A stretch of 44,069 nucleotides of DNA from Niallia endozanthoxylica (GCF_008710145.1 NZ_VYKL01000065.1:1-44069); one strand, 5' to 3'; positions 1 to 8,210 are shown, numbered from the stretch's first letter. The notes: generated from the letters alone by a model not told the origin. Numbers and translations: made by a program.

Positions 1-103
1 AGTTAAAACGTTGACGTTTTTGTTTGTTTAGTTTTCAAAGAGCAATAATATTGTCGAATGTTGACGACTTAGTTATATTACCAAAGGTATCCATAAATGT
101 CAA
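1..103 (-). promoter_or_regulatory. rRNA operon promoter and 16S leader (16S gene off the edge)
   Basis: On the minus strand a TTGACA box (98-103) and a TAATAT box (75-80) are separated by exactly 17 bases. About 35 bases further on comes a segment reading CTCTTTGAAAACTAAACAAA (about 24-43), which I recognise as the boxA-like antitermination leader found just ahead of 16S rRNA genes in Bacillus. lysS is followed by rRNA operons in B. subtilis, so the position fits. The 16S gene itself would start beyond position 1 and is not visible. Confidence 0.85.
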
Positions 104-253
104 CACTCTTTTAAAAAATACTTTGATGTATTTTCATCGCTTCAACAGCGACGTTTATTAATATATCACTATAGAAAGTAGAATGCAACATACTTTTAAA
201 TTTTTCTTTCCAATAATATAAAACGCTCTTAATTTTCATTTCCCTCTAGAAAG

Positions 254-311
254 TTAAAAAGCCATTTTCTTTAAAATACCCAGGAAAACAAATATTTATA
301 AAGAAAATGGC
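254..311 (-). terminator. lysS terminator
   Basis: A perfect 12-bp inverted repeat (261-272 with 300-311, GCCATTTTCTTT) with a 27-base loop is followed on the minus strand by TTTTTAA. It lies 15 bases after the lysS stop and separates lysS from the rRNA promoter. The loop is long for an intrinsic terminator, so efficiency is uncertain. Confidence 0.65.
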
Positions 312-326
312 TTATTTACTTTTAAA

Positions 327-1811
327 TTATCTGTGACGCATTAATGGGAATAACAATACATCACGAATAGATGGAGAATTTGTTAAAAGCATAACCAAAC
401 GGTCGATACCAATTCCTAATCCGCCTGTTGGAGGCATTCCGTATTCTAACGCTTCAATAAAGTCATCATCCATCATATGGGCTTCATCGTTTCCTTGTTC
501 ACGTTCTTTTAGCTGCGCCTCAAAACGTTCACGCTGATCAATAGGGTCATTTAACTCAGTAAAGGCATTTGCATGCTCACGTCCTACGATAAACAACTCA
601 AATCGGTCAGTAAAACGCGGATCCTCATCATTTTTCTTAGCAAGAGGTGAAATTTCAACAGGATGCCCAAAGATGAAAGTAGGCTGAATTAATTTATCTT
701 CGACTCTCTGCTCAAAGAACTCATTAATAATATGACCGTACTCCATAGCATCTTTAATTTCAATATTATGTTCCTTAGCCAATCGTCTAGCTTCTTCAAC
801 ATCACTTACGTTCCAGAAGTCTACTCCTGTATATTCCTTAATTGCATCAACCATATGAAGTCTCTTCCATTGCGGTGTTAAATCTACTTCATAGTCGCCG
901 TATTGAATCTTAGTAGTTCCTAATACCTCTTGTGCTACATGCGCAACAAGGTTCTCTGTTAATGCCATAATGTCACGGTAATCAGCATATGCTTCATATA
1001 ACTCAATCATTGTAAATTCAGGATTATGTCTTGTAGAAACCCCTTCATTACGGAATACACGGCCGATTTCATAAACCTTTTCAAGTCCACCGACAATTAG
1101 ACGCTTCAAATGGAGTTCGATTGCTATTCGCATAAATAACTCCATATCTAGTGCGTTATGATGTGTAATAAACGGACGGGCTGCAGCTCCTCCGGCAATC
1201 GCATGCATCATTGGTGTTTCTACCTCTAAATAACCATTTTGATCAAGATAATTGCGAATAGAACGAATGATACGGCTTCTTGCAACAAATGTATCCTTGC
1301 TCTCTTCGCTCATAATTAAGTCTAGATAGCGCTGACGGTAACGCTGCTCAACATCCTTTAGACCATGGAATTTATCTGGAAGAGGACGTAATGATTTAGT
1401 GAGCAGTTCAAAATTATTTGCCTTAATTGACAATTCTCCGACCTTTGTTTTAAAAAGCTTACCAGTGATGCCGACAATATCACCTAAATCAGCAATATTA
1501 AAAATCTCATATTGCTCGTCTCCAACCGCATCTTGCCTAACATAGATTTGAATCTGACCGCTTAAATCCTGGATATGAGCAAATCCTGCCTTACCCTTTC
1601 CGCGTTTTGTCATGATACGGCCTGCAATTGTAACCGAAATATCCTTTTCTTCTATCTCTTCTTTTTCAAGCACCTCATATTGCTCCTTTAACTCCAATGC
1701 AAGATGAGTACGTTCATATCGTTTACCAAACGGATCTAATCCTTTATCACGTAATTGAGCCAGCTTCTCCCTTCTTACTTGTAACTGGTCATTTAATTCT
1801 TCATGACTCAT
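327..1811 (-). CDS. lysS: lysyl-tRNA synthetase, class II
   Basis: Charges tRNA-Lys with lysine in the cytoplasm. The 494-residue protein has the usual class II layout: an N-terminal OB-fold anticodon-binding domain (about residues 55-145, with VTIAGRIMTKRGKGKAGF) and a catalytic domain. Motif 2 is visible as YEIGRVFRNEG followed by HNPEFTMIELYEAYADY. Motif 3 is GGLGIGIDRLVMLLT near the C terminus. Length is normal for bacterial LysS (about 500). The start follows TAGGAG about ten bases upstream. A strong terminator (1971-2016) separates it from dusB, so it probably has its own promoter in 1812-1970, where a TATAGT box is visible without a convincing -35. It is the last protein gene before the rRNA operon. 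Confidence 0.98.
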   Translation of the reverse strand: MSHEELNDQLQVRREKLAQLRDKGLDPFGKRYERTHLALELKEQYEVLEKEEIEEKDISVTIAGRIMTKRGKGKAGFAHIQDLSGQIQIYVRQDAVGDEQYEIFNIADLGDIVGITGKLFKTKVGELSIKANNFELLTKSLRPLPDKFHGLKDVEQRYRQRYLDLIMSEESKDTFVARSRIIRSIRNYLDQNGYLEVETPMMHAIAGGAAARPFITHHNALDMELFMRIAIELHLKRLIVGGLEKVYEIGRVFRNEGVSTRHNPEFTMIELYEAYADYRDIMALTENLVAHVAQEVLGTTKIQYGDYEVDLTPQWKRLHMVDAIKEYTGVDFWNVSDVEEARRLAKEHNIEIKDAMEYGHIINEFFEQRVEDKLIQPTFIFGHPVEISPLAKKNDEDPRFTDRFELFIVGREHANAFTELNDPIDQRERFEAQLKEREQGNDEAHMMDDDFIEALEYGMPPTGGLGIGIDRLVMLLTNSPSIRDVLLFPLMRHR

Positions 1812-1970
1812 TATTGTTCATCTCCTAAATTGAATCTGTTTATGTTAGTGTTACTTCTGTATCAGCTAATTTTTGCATACTATACCATTTTACACAAACT
1901 ATTGCTTTCGTAAAAGTTTTAACGTAAAACTTCTAAAATAAAAGCCTTAAATAGAGAAACAAACATGGTT

Positions 1971-2016
1971 AATACAGAAAAACTGCCGTTACTTAACCCG
2001 GCAGTTTTTCTGTATT
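1971..2016 (-). terminator. dusB terminator (bidirectional hairpin)
   Basis: Perfect 17-bp inverted repeat (1971-1987 with 2000-2016) with a 12-base loop. The arms carry A- and T-runs, so it could end transcription on either strand. It lies 35 bases after the dusB stop and closes the fol-yazB-dusB gene run. Confidence 0.9.
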
Positions 2017-2051
2017 ACCACTTTCTGATTCAATATTTAAAAACAAGAATA

Positions 2052-3047
2052 TTATCCTACTTGCTTTTGCATTTCTACTTCTTCATCCGATACAAGACTA
2101 GTTAACAAGGAAACCATCTCTTCTCTTGTGTTGCACTCGTTAATAGCATTTCTAGCTTCACCATTCCCGCGGATTCCCTTTAAATACCAAGCCGCATGCT
2201 TACGCATTTCTCTCACTGCAATATTCTCGTTTTTCAAATCAATCAAACGATCGAGGTGCAGAATACATACATCAATTTTTTCACGAGCAGATGGTTCCTC
2301 CATTAGTTCGCCTGTTTCTAAATATTTTACTGTACGATAAATCATCCATGGATTTCCTAACGCAGCTCTGCCAATCATCACACCATCGCAGCCTGTTTCT
2401 TCAAGCATACGCTTGGCATCTTGAGGCGTTTGCACATCTCCATTTCCAATAATCGGAATACCAACAGATTGTTTTACTTGACGGATAATATCCCAATTTG
2501 ATTTTCCTTCGTACATTTGATAGCGGGTACGACCATGCAGTGCAACAGCACTTCCGCCAGCACGTTCAACAGCCTGTGCATTTTCCACTGCATAGATATG
2601 TTCCTCATCCCAGCCCATACGCATTTTCACTGTTACAGGCTTATCAACTGCATCCACAACAGCAGCAACCATTTCATAAATTTTATTTGGATCAAGAAGC
2701 CATTTCGCTCCTGCATCTACCTTAGTAATCTTTGGTACTGGGCAACCCATATTAATATCAATAATATCGGCATTTGTATTCTTATCAACAAATTTTGCCG
2801 CTTCAACAAGCGATTCTTTTTCGCCGCCAAAGATTTGCAGGCTAAGTGGCTTTTCCCCTTCATCCATATATAACATATTCATCGTTTTCTTATTTTTATA
2901 TAAAATCCCTTTATCACTAACCATTTCGGCACAAACTAACCCTGCACCAAATTCCTTTACCGTTAAACGAAAAGCGGAATTGCAAACACCAGCCATTGGA
3001 GCTAATACAATTGGGTTCTTCATAACAATATCGCCTATTTTTAACAT
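2052..3047 (-). CDS. dusB: tRNA-dihydrouridine synthase
   Basis: FMN-dependent reduction of uridine to dihydrouridine in tRNA D-loops. The 331-residue TIM barrel begins with the family signature NPIVLAPMAGVCNSAFR. The active-site cysteine is in NMGCPVPKITK near residue 100, followed by the FMN/substrate segments VTVKMRMGWDEEH and ALHGRTRYQMYEG, then GNGDVQTPQDA and GCDGVMIGRAALGNPW. The start has a strong AGGAGG eight bases upstream of ATG. It is the yacF homologue and follows yazB by 22 bases at the end of the folate gene cluster, so it is probably cotranscribed with it. Confidence 0.96.
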   Translation of the reverse strand: MLKIGDIVMKNPIVLAPMAGVCNSAFRLTVKEFGAGLVCAEMVSDKGILYKNKKTMNMLYMDEGEKPLSLQIFGGEKESLVEAAKFVDKNTNADIIDINMGCPVPKITKVDAGAKWLLDPNKIYEMVAAVVDAVDKPVTVKMRMGWDEEHIYAVENAQAVERAGGSAVALHGRTRYQMYEGKSNWDIIRQVKQSVGIPIIGNGDVQTPQDAKRMLEETGCDGVMIGRAALGNPWMIYRTVKYLETGELMEEPSAREKIDVCILHLDRLIDLKNENIAVREMRKHAAWYLKGIRGNGEARNAINECNTREEMVSLLTSLVSDEEVEMQKQVG

Positions 3048-3069
3048 GCACTACCTCCTGCTAGTATTT

Positions 3070-3291
3070 CTATACTGATTGATTTTCCTCTAGCGGCCTT
3101 AATTCATTTCTGCTTATATTCAACACATCGGTTATTTTTTCAATAATTTCTTGGCTCGGCATCCGGTTTCCTCTTTCAATTTCCCCTAATACTGAAACAG
3201 ATACCCCTAATTCCTTAGCAAAACTCTCCTGTGTAAACCCCTTTAATTTTCGAAAAGCTCGAATACGTCTTCCCCATTTTTCTCTTTCCAT
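3070..3291 (-). CDS. yazB: small XRE-family DNA-binding protein (YazB)
   Basis: A 73-residue protein that is almost entirely one helix-turn-helix domain of the lambda-repressor/XRE type: RAFRKLKGFTQESFAKELGV, then the recognition-helix segment SVSVLGEIERGNRMPS. No other domain fits in the length. Its target is unknown. The start has GAAGGGG nine bases upstream and lies inside the end of folK, giving a 49-base overlap. The same gene sits between folK and dusB in B. subtilis, so the identity rests on both sequence and position. Regulation of the folate genes is possible but not shown. Confidence 0.88.
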   Translation of the reverse strand: MEREKWGRRIRAFRKLKGFTQESFAKELGVSVSVLGEIERGNRMPSQEIIEKITDVLNISRNELRPLEENQSV

Positions 3292-3770
3292 ACTCGTACC
3301 CCTTCTTTATCAGATAACTGATCTGCTATTTCATATAAAGGCTGTTTAAATTTTGGAAGCAGGATGTCAGGGGAAATTTCTACTAATGGAATCATAACAA
3401 ATGACCTTTCATGCATACGAGGATGAGGAACAACAAGCATCTCAGTTATAATATTCTCGTCATTATACAACAAAATGTCAAGGTCAACCGTTCTTGGACC
3501 CCAGTGAATTTCCCTTTTTCTCCCAAGACCTTTTTCTACTTGCAAACAAGCTTCCAACAGTTGATAAGGCGACAATGTAGTGTTTATTTGCGCTACCATG
3601 TTCAAAAATAAATCTTGCTCTTCATATCCAACGGGGTCTGTTTCATAAACAGAAGAAACATTTACCACTGTAACTGGATAATCACCTTGCAGTCTTTTCA
3701 ATGCTTCTTTTAGGTTATTCATTCTATTTCCCATATTGGACCCTAGGGAAAGATAGGCTGTGTGAGTCAT
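3243..3770 (-). CDS. folK: 2-amino-4-hydroxy-6-hydroxymethyldihydropteridine pyrophosphokinase
   Basis: Transfers pyrophosphate from ATP to 6-hydroxymethyl-dihydropterin, the step before dihydropteroate synthase in folate synthesis. The 175-residue protein shows the HPPK start AYLSLGSNMGNR and the signature GPRTVDLDILLYND, whose two aspartates bind magnesium, followed by VVPHPRMHERSFVMIPL. Length is typical. It overlaps the end of folB by four bases (ATGA), indicating translational coupling, and its own 3' end overlaps yazB by 49 bases. Confidence 0.97.
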   Translation of the reverse strand: MTHTAYLSLGSNMGNRMNNLKEALKRLQGDYPVTVVNVSSVYETDPVGYEEQDLFLNMVAQINTTLSPYQLLEACLQVEKGLGRKREIHWGPRTVDLDILLYNDENIITEMLVVPHPRMHERSFVMIPLVEISPDILLPKFKQPLYEIADQLSDKEGVRVWKEKNGEDVFELFEN

Positions 3771-4132
3771 ATAGGGCGGCTCCTTGTAATTTCGACTGCA
3801 ACAGATTCATAATGACCTGGAATGGGAGGATTAGGCTTAATTACTTTTACTGTAACAGCAAACACTTTTTTAAATTGCCCTAGTATTTCATCTGCAATTT
3901 TTTCCGCTACAGCTTCAATGAGCTTAAATGGCTCTCCTTCGACAATCGATTGACATACTTCAAACAAATCAACGTAACTGATGGATTCCTCCAGATTATC
4001 CGTTTTCCCGGCCAGCTTTAAGTCTGTTTCAACTCTTAAATCAACATGAAATAGTTGTCCGAGCCTTGTTTCCTCAGGCAAAACCCCATGGTAACCATAG
4101 AATGTCATTTTATTAAGATAAATTGTATCCAA
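3767..4132 (-). CDS. folB: dihydroneopterin aldolase
   Basis: Converts 7,8-dihydroneopterin to 6-hydroxymethyl-dihydropterin and glycolaldehyde in folate synthesis. The 121-residue protein has the usual opening IYLNKMTFYGYHGVLPEE, containing the conserved Tyr-His and Glu of the active site. The segment FKLIEAVAEKIADEIL and the C-terminal VKVIKPNPPIPGHYESVAVE contain the catalytic lysine. Its start lies inside the end of folP (20-base overlap), so the two are probably translated together. Confidence 0.97.
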   Translation of the reverse strand: MDTIYLNKMTFYGYHGVLPEETRLGQLFHVDLRVETDLKLAGKTDNLEESISYVDLFEVCQSIVEGEPFKLIEAVAEKIADEILGQFKKVFAVTVKVIKPNPPIPGHYESVAVEITRSRPI

Positions 4133-4961
4133 CTACATCTACCTTCCCCATCATAGCATCCATCATTTTAGCCATTCTGCTGATTTCTTTTACATCATGA
4201 ACACGGAAAATCTGGCACCCTTTCTGTATGCCAAAACAAACAGCGGCACCAGTTCCTTCCACACGCTCGTCCACAGGAAGATTCAGTACTCCTCCAATCA
4301 TTCGCTTGCGGGAAGGTCCTAAAAGAACTGGATATCCTAATGCTACAAACGTATCCAAATTCCTCATTATTTCGAGATCCTTTTGCATATCTTTAGCGAA
4401 ACCAATTCCCGGGTCTAAAATGATATTCTCATCCTTAACACCTGCATTTTTCGCAATCGCAATACTTTCATAAATATCATTCAAGCAATCACGGAAAAAT
4501 GATTGATAGTTTGGATTTTCCCGATTATGCTGAAGAATAATCGGCACTTCTAATTCAGCTGCAACACTAGCCATATCAGGGTCTGCTTTTGCTCCCCATA
4601 TATCATTAATAATATGAGCACCAGCTTTTATCGCCGCCTTTGCTGTTGCAGCTTTAAAGGTATCAATTGATAAAGGCACTGAGACAGCCTTTGAAATGGC
4701 TTCAATAACCGGAAGGACACGATCCAGTTCTTCCTGAACGGAAACAGGAGTATAACCAGGCCGTGTTGATTCTCCTCCAATATCAATAATATCTGCGCCG
4801 TTCTCAACCAATTCTTGAGCTCGTTCAACAGCTCGATCTATTTCATTGTATTTACCGCCATCCGAAAAGGAGTCCGGTGTGACATTCAATACGCCCATTA
4901 TTAATGATTTTTTTTCATAATCAAGCGTAAATGAACCGCATTGAATCGTCTTATTCGACAT
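4113..4961 (-). CDS. folP: dihydropteroate synthase
   Basis: Joins p-aminobenzoate to hydroxymethyl-dihydropterin pyrophosphate; it is the sulfonamide target. The 282-residue TIM barrel shows all pterin-binding signatures: LIMGVLNVTPDSFSDGG, ADIIDIGGESTRPG, SIDTFKA, HIINDIWG, IILDPGIGFAKD, VLLGPSRKRMIG, and a final RVHDVKE. The start ATG has GGGGTG upstream. It heads the folP-folB-folK-yazB-dusB run. In B. subtilis the pabB-pabA-pabC genes precede it directly; here none is present, and folP begins its own unit with a TATAAT box at 5051-5056. Confidence 0.97.
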   Translation of the reverse strand: MSNKTIQCGSFTLDYEKKSLIMGVLNVTPDSFSDGGKYNEIDRAVERAQELVENGADIIDIGGESTRPGYTPVSVQEELDRVLPVIEAISKAVSVPLSIDTFKAATAKAAIKAGAHIINDIWGAKADPDMASVAAELEVPIILQHNRENPNYQSFFRDCLNDIYESIAIAKNAGVKDENIILDPGIGFAKDMQKDLEIMRNLDTFVALGYPVLLGPSRKRMIGGVLNLPVDERVEGTGAAVCFGIQKGCQIFRVHDVKEISRMAKMMDAMMGKVDVVGYNLS

Positions 4962-5050
4962 ATAAACACCCCAATAACATGAATATTCATAATCTGTATT
5001 CTAATGTTTGAATTTGCTATGATTTACATCTTCTCTACTCATTTTATGAT

Positions 5051-5056
5051 ATTATA
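5051..5056 (-). promoter_or_regulatory. candidate -10 box for the folP operon
   Basis: A perfect TATAAT on the minus strand, 90 bases ahead of the folP ATG. No good -35 lies 16-18 bases upstream; the sequence there is T-rich. It is placed to drive folP-folB-folK-yazB-dusB, which has no other obvious promoter. Confidence 0.45.
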
Positions 5057-5225
5057 ACCGTGAAAAAAAGAAAAATCAGCTTTTTTAACAAAACGACCAT
5101 CCAATAAACGGTTGTTTTTTGTCGATAATTAATTTTTATTGTATATATCTTTGAGCAATTTACGCAAAAAGCCCCGCAAATATTTACATCATCGCTCGTT
5201 ATTCATACGAACGATCATTAAAAAG

Positions 5226-5248
5226 CAACACTGTTAATAGACAAAGCC
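5226..5248 (+). repeat. fragment of the MITE-like repeat (right end)
   Basis: The 23 bases ending ACAAAGCC resemble the right ends of the repeats at 27514-27654 and 28706-28903 (AATGTTGATAAACAAAGCC). The left end and internal hairpins typical of the family are not recognisable here. It may be an old, decayed copy. Confidence 0.5.
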
Positions 5249-5260
5249 AAAAAAACAAAA

Positions 5261-5290
5261 AAGGGGCTTTCCCATAAAGGATAGCCCCTT
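5261..5290 (-). terminator. cysK terminator
   Basis: Inverted repeat AAGGGGCT (5261-5268) with AGCCCCTT (5283-5290), followed on the minus strand by TTTTTTG and more T-rich sequence. It begins 11 bases after the cysK stop. Confidence 0.88.
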
Positions 5291-5301
5291 CTTTATTTAT
5301 A

Positions 5302-6231
5302 TTATTCAGCATCAAATTGATATAGTGCAGTACTTAAATAACGTTCACCATTATCAGGAATGATAGCAACCACTCTTTTGCCTTTGCCAAGCTTCTTAGC
5401 AACCTCTAGAGCAGCATGAATCGCAGCTCCAGCAGAGATTCCGCCAAGGATTCCTTCTTCTTGTCCTGCACGGCGAGCAGCTGAGAATGCTTGATCTGTT
5501 GAAACTTTAATAATTTCATCATAAATTTCAGTATTTAATACTGATGGAACAAATCCTGCACCAATACCTTGGATTTTATGCGGACCTGGTTTACCTCCAG
5601 ATAGAACTGGTGAGTCAACTGGTTCTACTGCATAAATCTTGATATCTTTATATTTTTCGCGTAATACTTCACCAGCACCAGTAATTGTACCGCCTGTTCC
5701 AATACCAGATACAAAAGCGTCTAGTTGGTCACCGAATTGTTCAACTAGTTCTTTACCAGTTGTATTTCTGTGGATTTCTGGATTTGCTTCGTTTTCAAAC
5801 TGCTGCGGCAAGAAATATCCATGCTTTTCAGCAAGTTCATTTGCTTTTGCAATCGCACCTTTCATACCTTCAGGACCCGGTGTTAACACAAGCTCTGCAC
5901 CGTATGCACGAAGAAGGTTACGACGTTCCATACTCATTGTTTCAGGCATTACTAAAATTGCTTTATAACCTTTAGCTGAAGCAACCCATGCTAAACCAAT
6001 TCCTGTGTTTCCGCTTGTAGGCTCAATAATAGTATCGCCCTTTTTTAATTTACCGCTAGCTTCAGCAGCTTCAATCATTGCTAAGGCAATACGATCCTTT
6101 ACGCTGCTTCCAGGGTTCATATATTCTAATTTTAAATAAACATCTGCACTGTTTTCATCAACGATGTGATTTAGTTTAACAACTGGTGTTTGACCGATTA
6201 GCTCAGTTATTGAATTTGCAATACGTACCAT
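5302..6231 (-). CDS. cysK: cysteine synthase A (O-acetylserine sulfhydrylase)
   Basis: PLP enzyme making cysteine from O-acetylserine and sulfide. The PLP lysine is in NPGSSVKDRIALAM, the substrate loop is EPTSGNTGIG, the phosphate-binding loop is GTGGTITGAG, and ILGGISAGAAIHAA follows near the C terminus. I take the ATG at 6231 (309 residues, beginning MVRIANS), which matches the family start and has AAAGGG nine bases upstream; a GTG at 6240 would add three residues. A promoter with TTGACA lies 74 bases upstream. The PLP fold and full-length catalytic core leave little doubt, though CysK and CysM are close relatives; the position next to hslO favours CysK. Confidence 0.96.
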   Translation of the reverse strand: MVRIANSITELIGQTPVVKLNHIVDENSADVYLKLEYMNPGSSVKDRIALAMIEAAEASGKLKKGDTIIEPTSGNTGIGLAWVASAKGYKAILVMPETMSMERRNLLRAYGAELVLTPGPEGMKGAIAKANELAEKHGYFLPQQFENEANPEIHRNTTGKELVEQFGDQLDAFVSGIGTGGTITGAGEVLREKYKDIKIYAVEPVDSPVLSGGKPGPHKIQGIGAGFVPSVLNTEIYDEIIKVSTDQAFSAARRAGQEEGILGGISAGAAIHAALEVAKKLGKGKRVVAIIPDNGERYLSTALYQFDAE

Positions 6232-6259
6232 GTTAAGCACCCTTTCATATCCCGAGTAG

Positions 6260-6280
6260 TTTTATTGGATTAATTATTTT
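6260..6280. promoter_or_regulatory. candidate CymR-type operator ahead of cysK
   Basis: The plus strand reads TTTTATTGGATTAATTATTT. The ATTGGA core resembles that in operators of CymR, the cysteine-metabolism repressor of Bacillus that controls cysK. It sits just downstream of the -10 box, a position where binding would block transcription. The match is partial, so this is a suggestion only. Confidence 0.35.
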
Positions 6281-6281
6281 A

Positions 6282-6310
6282 AATTTAACTCTATTTATAC
6301 TAAATGTCAA
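6282..6310 (-). promoter_or_regulatory. sigma-A promoter of cysK
   Basis: TTGACA (6305-6310) and TAAATT (6282-6287) are separated by 17 bases on the minus strand. The start of transcription would fall about 45 bases ahead of the cysK ATG. Confidence 0.7.
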
Positions 6311-6367
6311 CCACTTTTATCGGAATTGTTTAACTTTTTTAGAAAAACCTGTTAAATAGGGGTAACT

Positions 6368-7246
6368 TTAAATAACCTCCCGCTTTAAAACCTCTAAATC
6401 TTCAGCAGTATATAGATATTTTTCATTGCAAAAATGGCAGTGCGCTTCCGCTTGACCATCCGTATCAATCATATCCTGAATCTCCTCTTTACCGAGCCCA
6501 ATGATTGCATTACCAAATCGCTCCTTCGAGCATGTACAAGTAAAAGAAACAGGCATCTTTTCAAGAAACTTAACATTTTCACTGCCTAAAATCTCAGTTA
6601 ACAATTCCTCAGGAGTCAAACCTCTTTCAATTTGCTTTGATACAGGAGGAATCTCTGTCAGACGTTTTTCTATAAAACTAATGGTTTCATCAGATGTACC
6701 TGGCATTAGCTGAATAATAAAACCACCGGCAGCTAATATTGAATTATCAGGGTTAACAAGTACTCCGACACCAACAGCGGAAGGAACCTGTTCTGAGGAG
6801 GAAAAATAGTAAGTGAAATCTTCCCCTAATTCTCCGGAAACAAGCGGCACCTGCCCCGTGAAAAAGTCACGCATACCAATATCCTTGACAACAGTCAGCG
6901 CACCAGAAGTACCCACAGCTTTTCTTACATCTAATTTTCCGTGCTCATTTAAATCAAAGTGTGTTTGAGGATTCAAAACATACCCTCTTACTTCTCCCTT
7001 TGCATTTGCATCTGCTAATATATGACCGATTGGGCCGTCCCCTTCAATTTTAACAGTTAATTTCTGCTCATCAGATAACATCGCACCCATCATAACAGTG
7101 GCCGCCATCGTCCTCCCTAATGCAGCAGATGCTGTTGGCCAAGTATAATGGCGACGCTGAGCCTCACTTACTGTTTCTGTGCTGCGAACAGCATAAGCAC
7201 GTACCTGCCCCTCGAAAGCAAGGGCTTTTACTAAATAATCTTCCAT
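6368..7246 (-). CDS. hslO: Hsp33 redox-regulated chaperone
   Basis: Cytoplasmic holdase that is activated when oxidation releases its zinc. The 292-residue protein has the Hsp33 N-terminal fold (for example TMAATVMMGAMLSDEQKL and GDGPIGHILADANAKGEVRG) and the C-terminal redox switch made by CTCSKERF and, about 30 residues later, CHFCNEKY. All four zinc-binding cysteines are present. Length is close to the B. subtilis protein. It lies between coaX and cysK; in B. subtilis a PrsA-like gene, yacD, follows hslO, and it is missing here. No terminator is visible between hslO and cysK, but cysK has its own promoter. Confidence 0.96.
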   Translation of the reverse strand: MEDYLVKALAFEGQVRAYAVRSTETVSEAQRRHYTWPTASAALGRTMAATVMMGAMLSDEQKLTVKIEGDGPIGHILADANAKGEVRGYVLNPQTHFDLNEHGKLDVRKAVGTSGALTVVKDIGMRDFFTGQVPLVSGELGEDFTYYFSSSEQVPSAVGVGVLVNPDNSILAAGGFIIQLMPGTSDETISFIEKRLTEIPPVSKQIERGLTPEELLTEILGSENVKFLEKMPVSFTCTCSKERFGNAIIGLGKEEIQDMIDTDGQAEAHCHFCNEKYLYTAEDLEVLKREVI

Positions 7247-7263
7247 CTATATACTCCTTTCAC

Positions 7264-7323
7264 GAAAAGCAAATGCGCCTTGCCTACCCGTGTAACTCGA
7301 GAAGGTAGACGCTATCGCTTTAC
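7264..7323. repeat. degenerate intergenic repeat (TAGCTCCAG/GAAAAGC family)
   Basis: Starts GAAAAGCAAATGCGCC, like the GAAAAGCGGAAGCGG end of the copy at 19321, and contains an inverted repeat GCCTACC/GGTAGAC. The other end does not match well. It fills the coaX-hslO gap just ahead of the hslO start. Confidence 0.4.
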
Positions 7324-7340
7324 ATGCACCTTAATTGATC

Positions 7341-8123
7341 TTAACTATTCTTTAGATTCTCCACATTTCGTTTATAAATAAGTCTTAATCCCTTTAAAGT
7401 TAAAAATGGGTCTACAATATCAATGACCGTTGATTCTTTAGAAATAAGACCTGCCAGTCCTCCTGTTGCGATAACAGTTGGAGGCTGTTTACTTTCTGCT
7501 TTCATTCTGTTGACAATTCCCTCTACTTGGCCGACATAGCCGTAAAGGATTCCTGACTGCATGGCTGAAACGGTATTTTTACCTATTACTCCATCCGGTT
7601 GTACAAGCTCAATTCTTGGAAGCTTAGCCGCACGTGTATATAAGGCTTCTGTTGAAATACCTATTCCAGGAGCAATAGCACCGCCTAAATATTCCTTATC
7701 CTCGTTAATATAACAGTAGGTCGTAGCCGTCCCAAAATCAACAATAATTAATGGGCTCCCGTACTCGTGTATAGCCCCAACTGCATTAACAATTCGGTCT
7801 GCACCGACCTCTCTTGGATTTTCATATTTTATGTTCAATCCAGTTTTTACGCCTGGGCCCACAACTAACGGCTTAATATGGAAATATTTGTGACACATTC
7901 TTTCCAAGGCAAGCATAATAGGAGGCACAACAGAAGAAATAATAATTCCATCAATATCGGAAAATTTAAGGTTCACATGATCAAATAGAGACTTTATTAC
8001 TATTCCATACTCATCCTCTGTTCGATTACGATGTGTCTCCACTCTCCAATGATGGATTAACTCTTCTCCTCTATATACGCCTAAAACAGTATTTGTATTT
8101 CCTACGTCAAAAACAAAAATCAT
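7341..8123 (-). CDS. coaX: type III pantothenate kinase
   Basis: Phosphorylates pantothenate, the first step of coenzyme A synthesis. The ASKHA-fold protein opens with the phosphate-binding IFVFDVGNTNTVLGVYRG; further motifs are the pantothenate/phosphate segment GADRIVNAVGA, SPLIIVDFGTATTYCYI, and GGAIAPGIGIS near residue 150. The N-terminal methionine is taken at the ATG at 8123 (260 residues); a GTG codon directly before it is an alternative. It lies between ftsH and hslO as in B. subtilis. A TTGACA and a TATGAT are seen upstream but not well spaced to each other. Confidence 0.96.
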   Translation of the reverse strand: MIFVFDVGNTNTVLGVYRGEELIHHWRVETHRNRTEDEYGIVIKSLFDHVNLKFSDIDGIIISSVVPPIMLALERMCHKYFHIKPLVVGPGVKTGLNIKYENPREVGADRIVNAVGAIHEYGSPLIIVDFGTATTYCYINEDKEYLGGAIAPGIGISTEALYTRAAKLPRIELVQPDGVIGKNTVSAMQSGILYGYVGQVEGIVNRMKAESKQPPTVIATGGLAGLISKESTVIDIVDPFLTLKGLRLIYKRNVENLKNS

Positions 8124-8210
8124 CACTATTCACCACGGTTTCCTTAAGATCTTTTTATTCTGCAAACATCATAACATAATTGTCAACAAAGTGAATTATT
8201 CACTCTACAC

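Larger units (their letters stand above)
4962..5301. other. non-coding gap where pab genes would be expected
   Basis: 340 bases with no credible gene. From high to low it holds the cysK terminator (5261-5290), a MITE-like end fragment (5226-5248), a hairpin with arms about 5191-5198 and 5206-5213, and a second hairpin (AAAACGACC paired with GGTTGTTTT, about 5091-5119) that could terminate transcription on either strand. A TATAAT box (5051-5056) lies 90 bases ahead of folP with no clear -35. I see no coding remnant of pabA, pabB or pabC. Confidence 0.7.
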
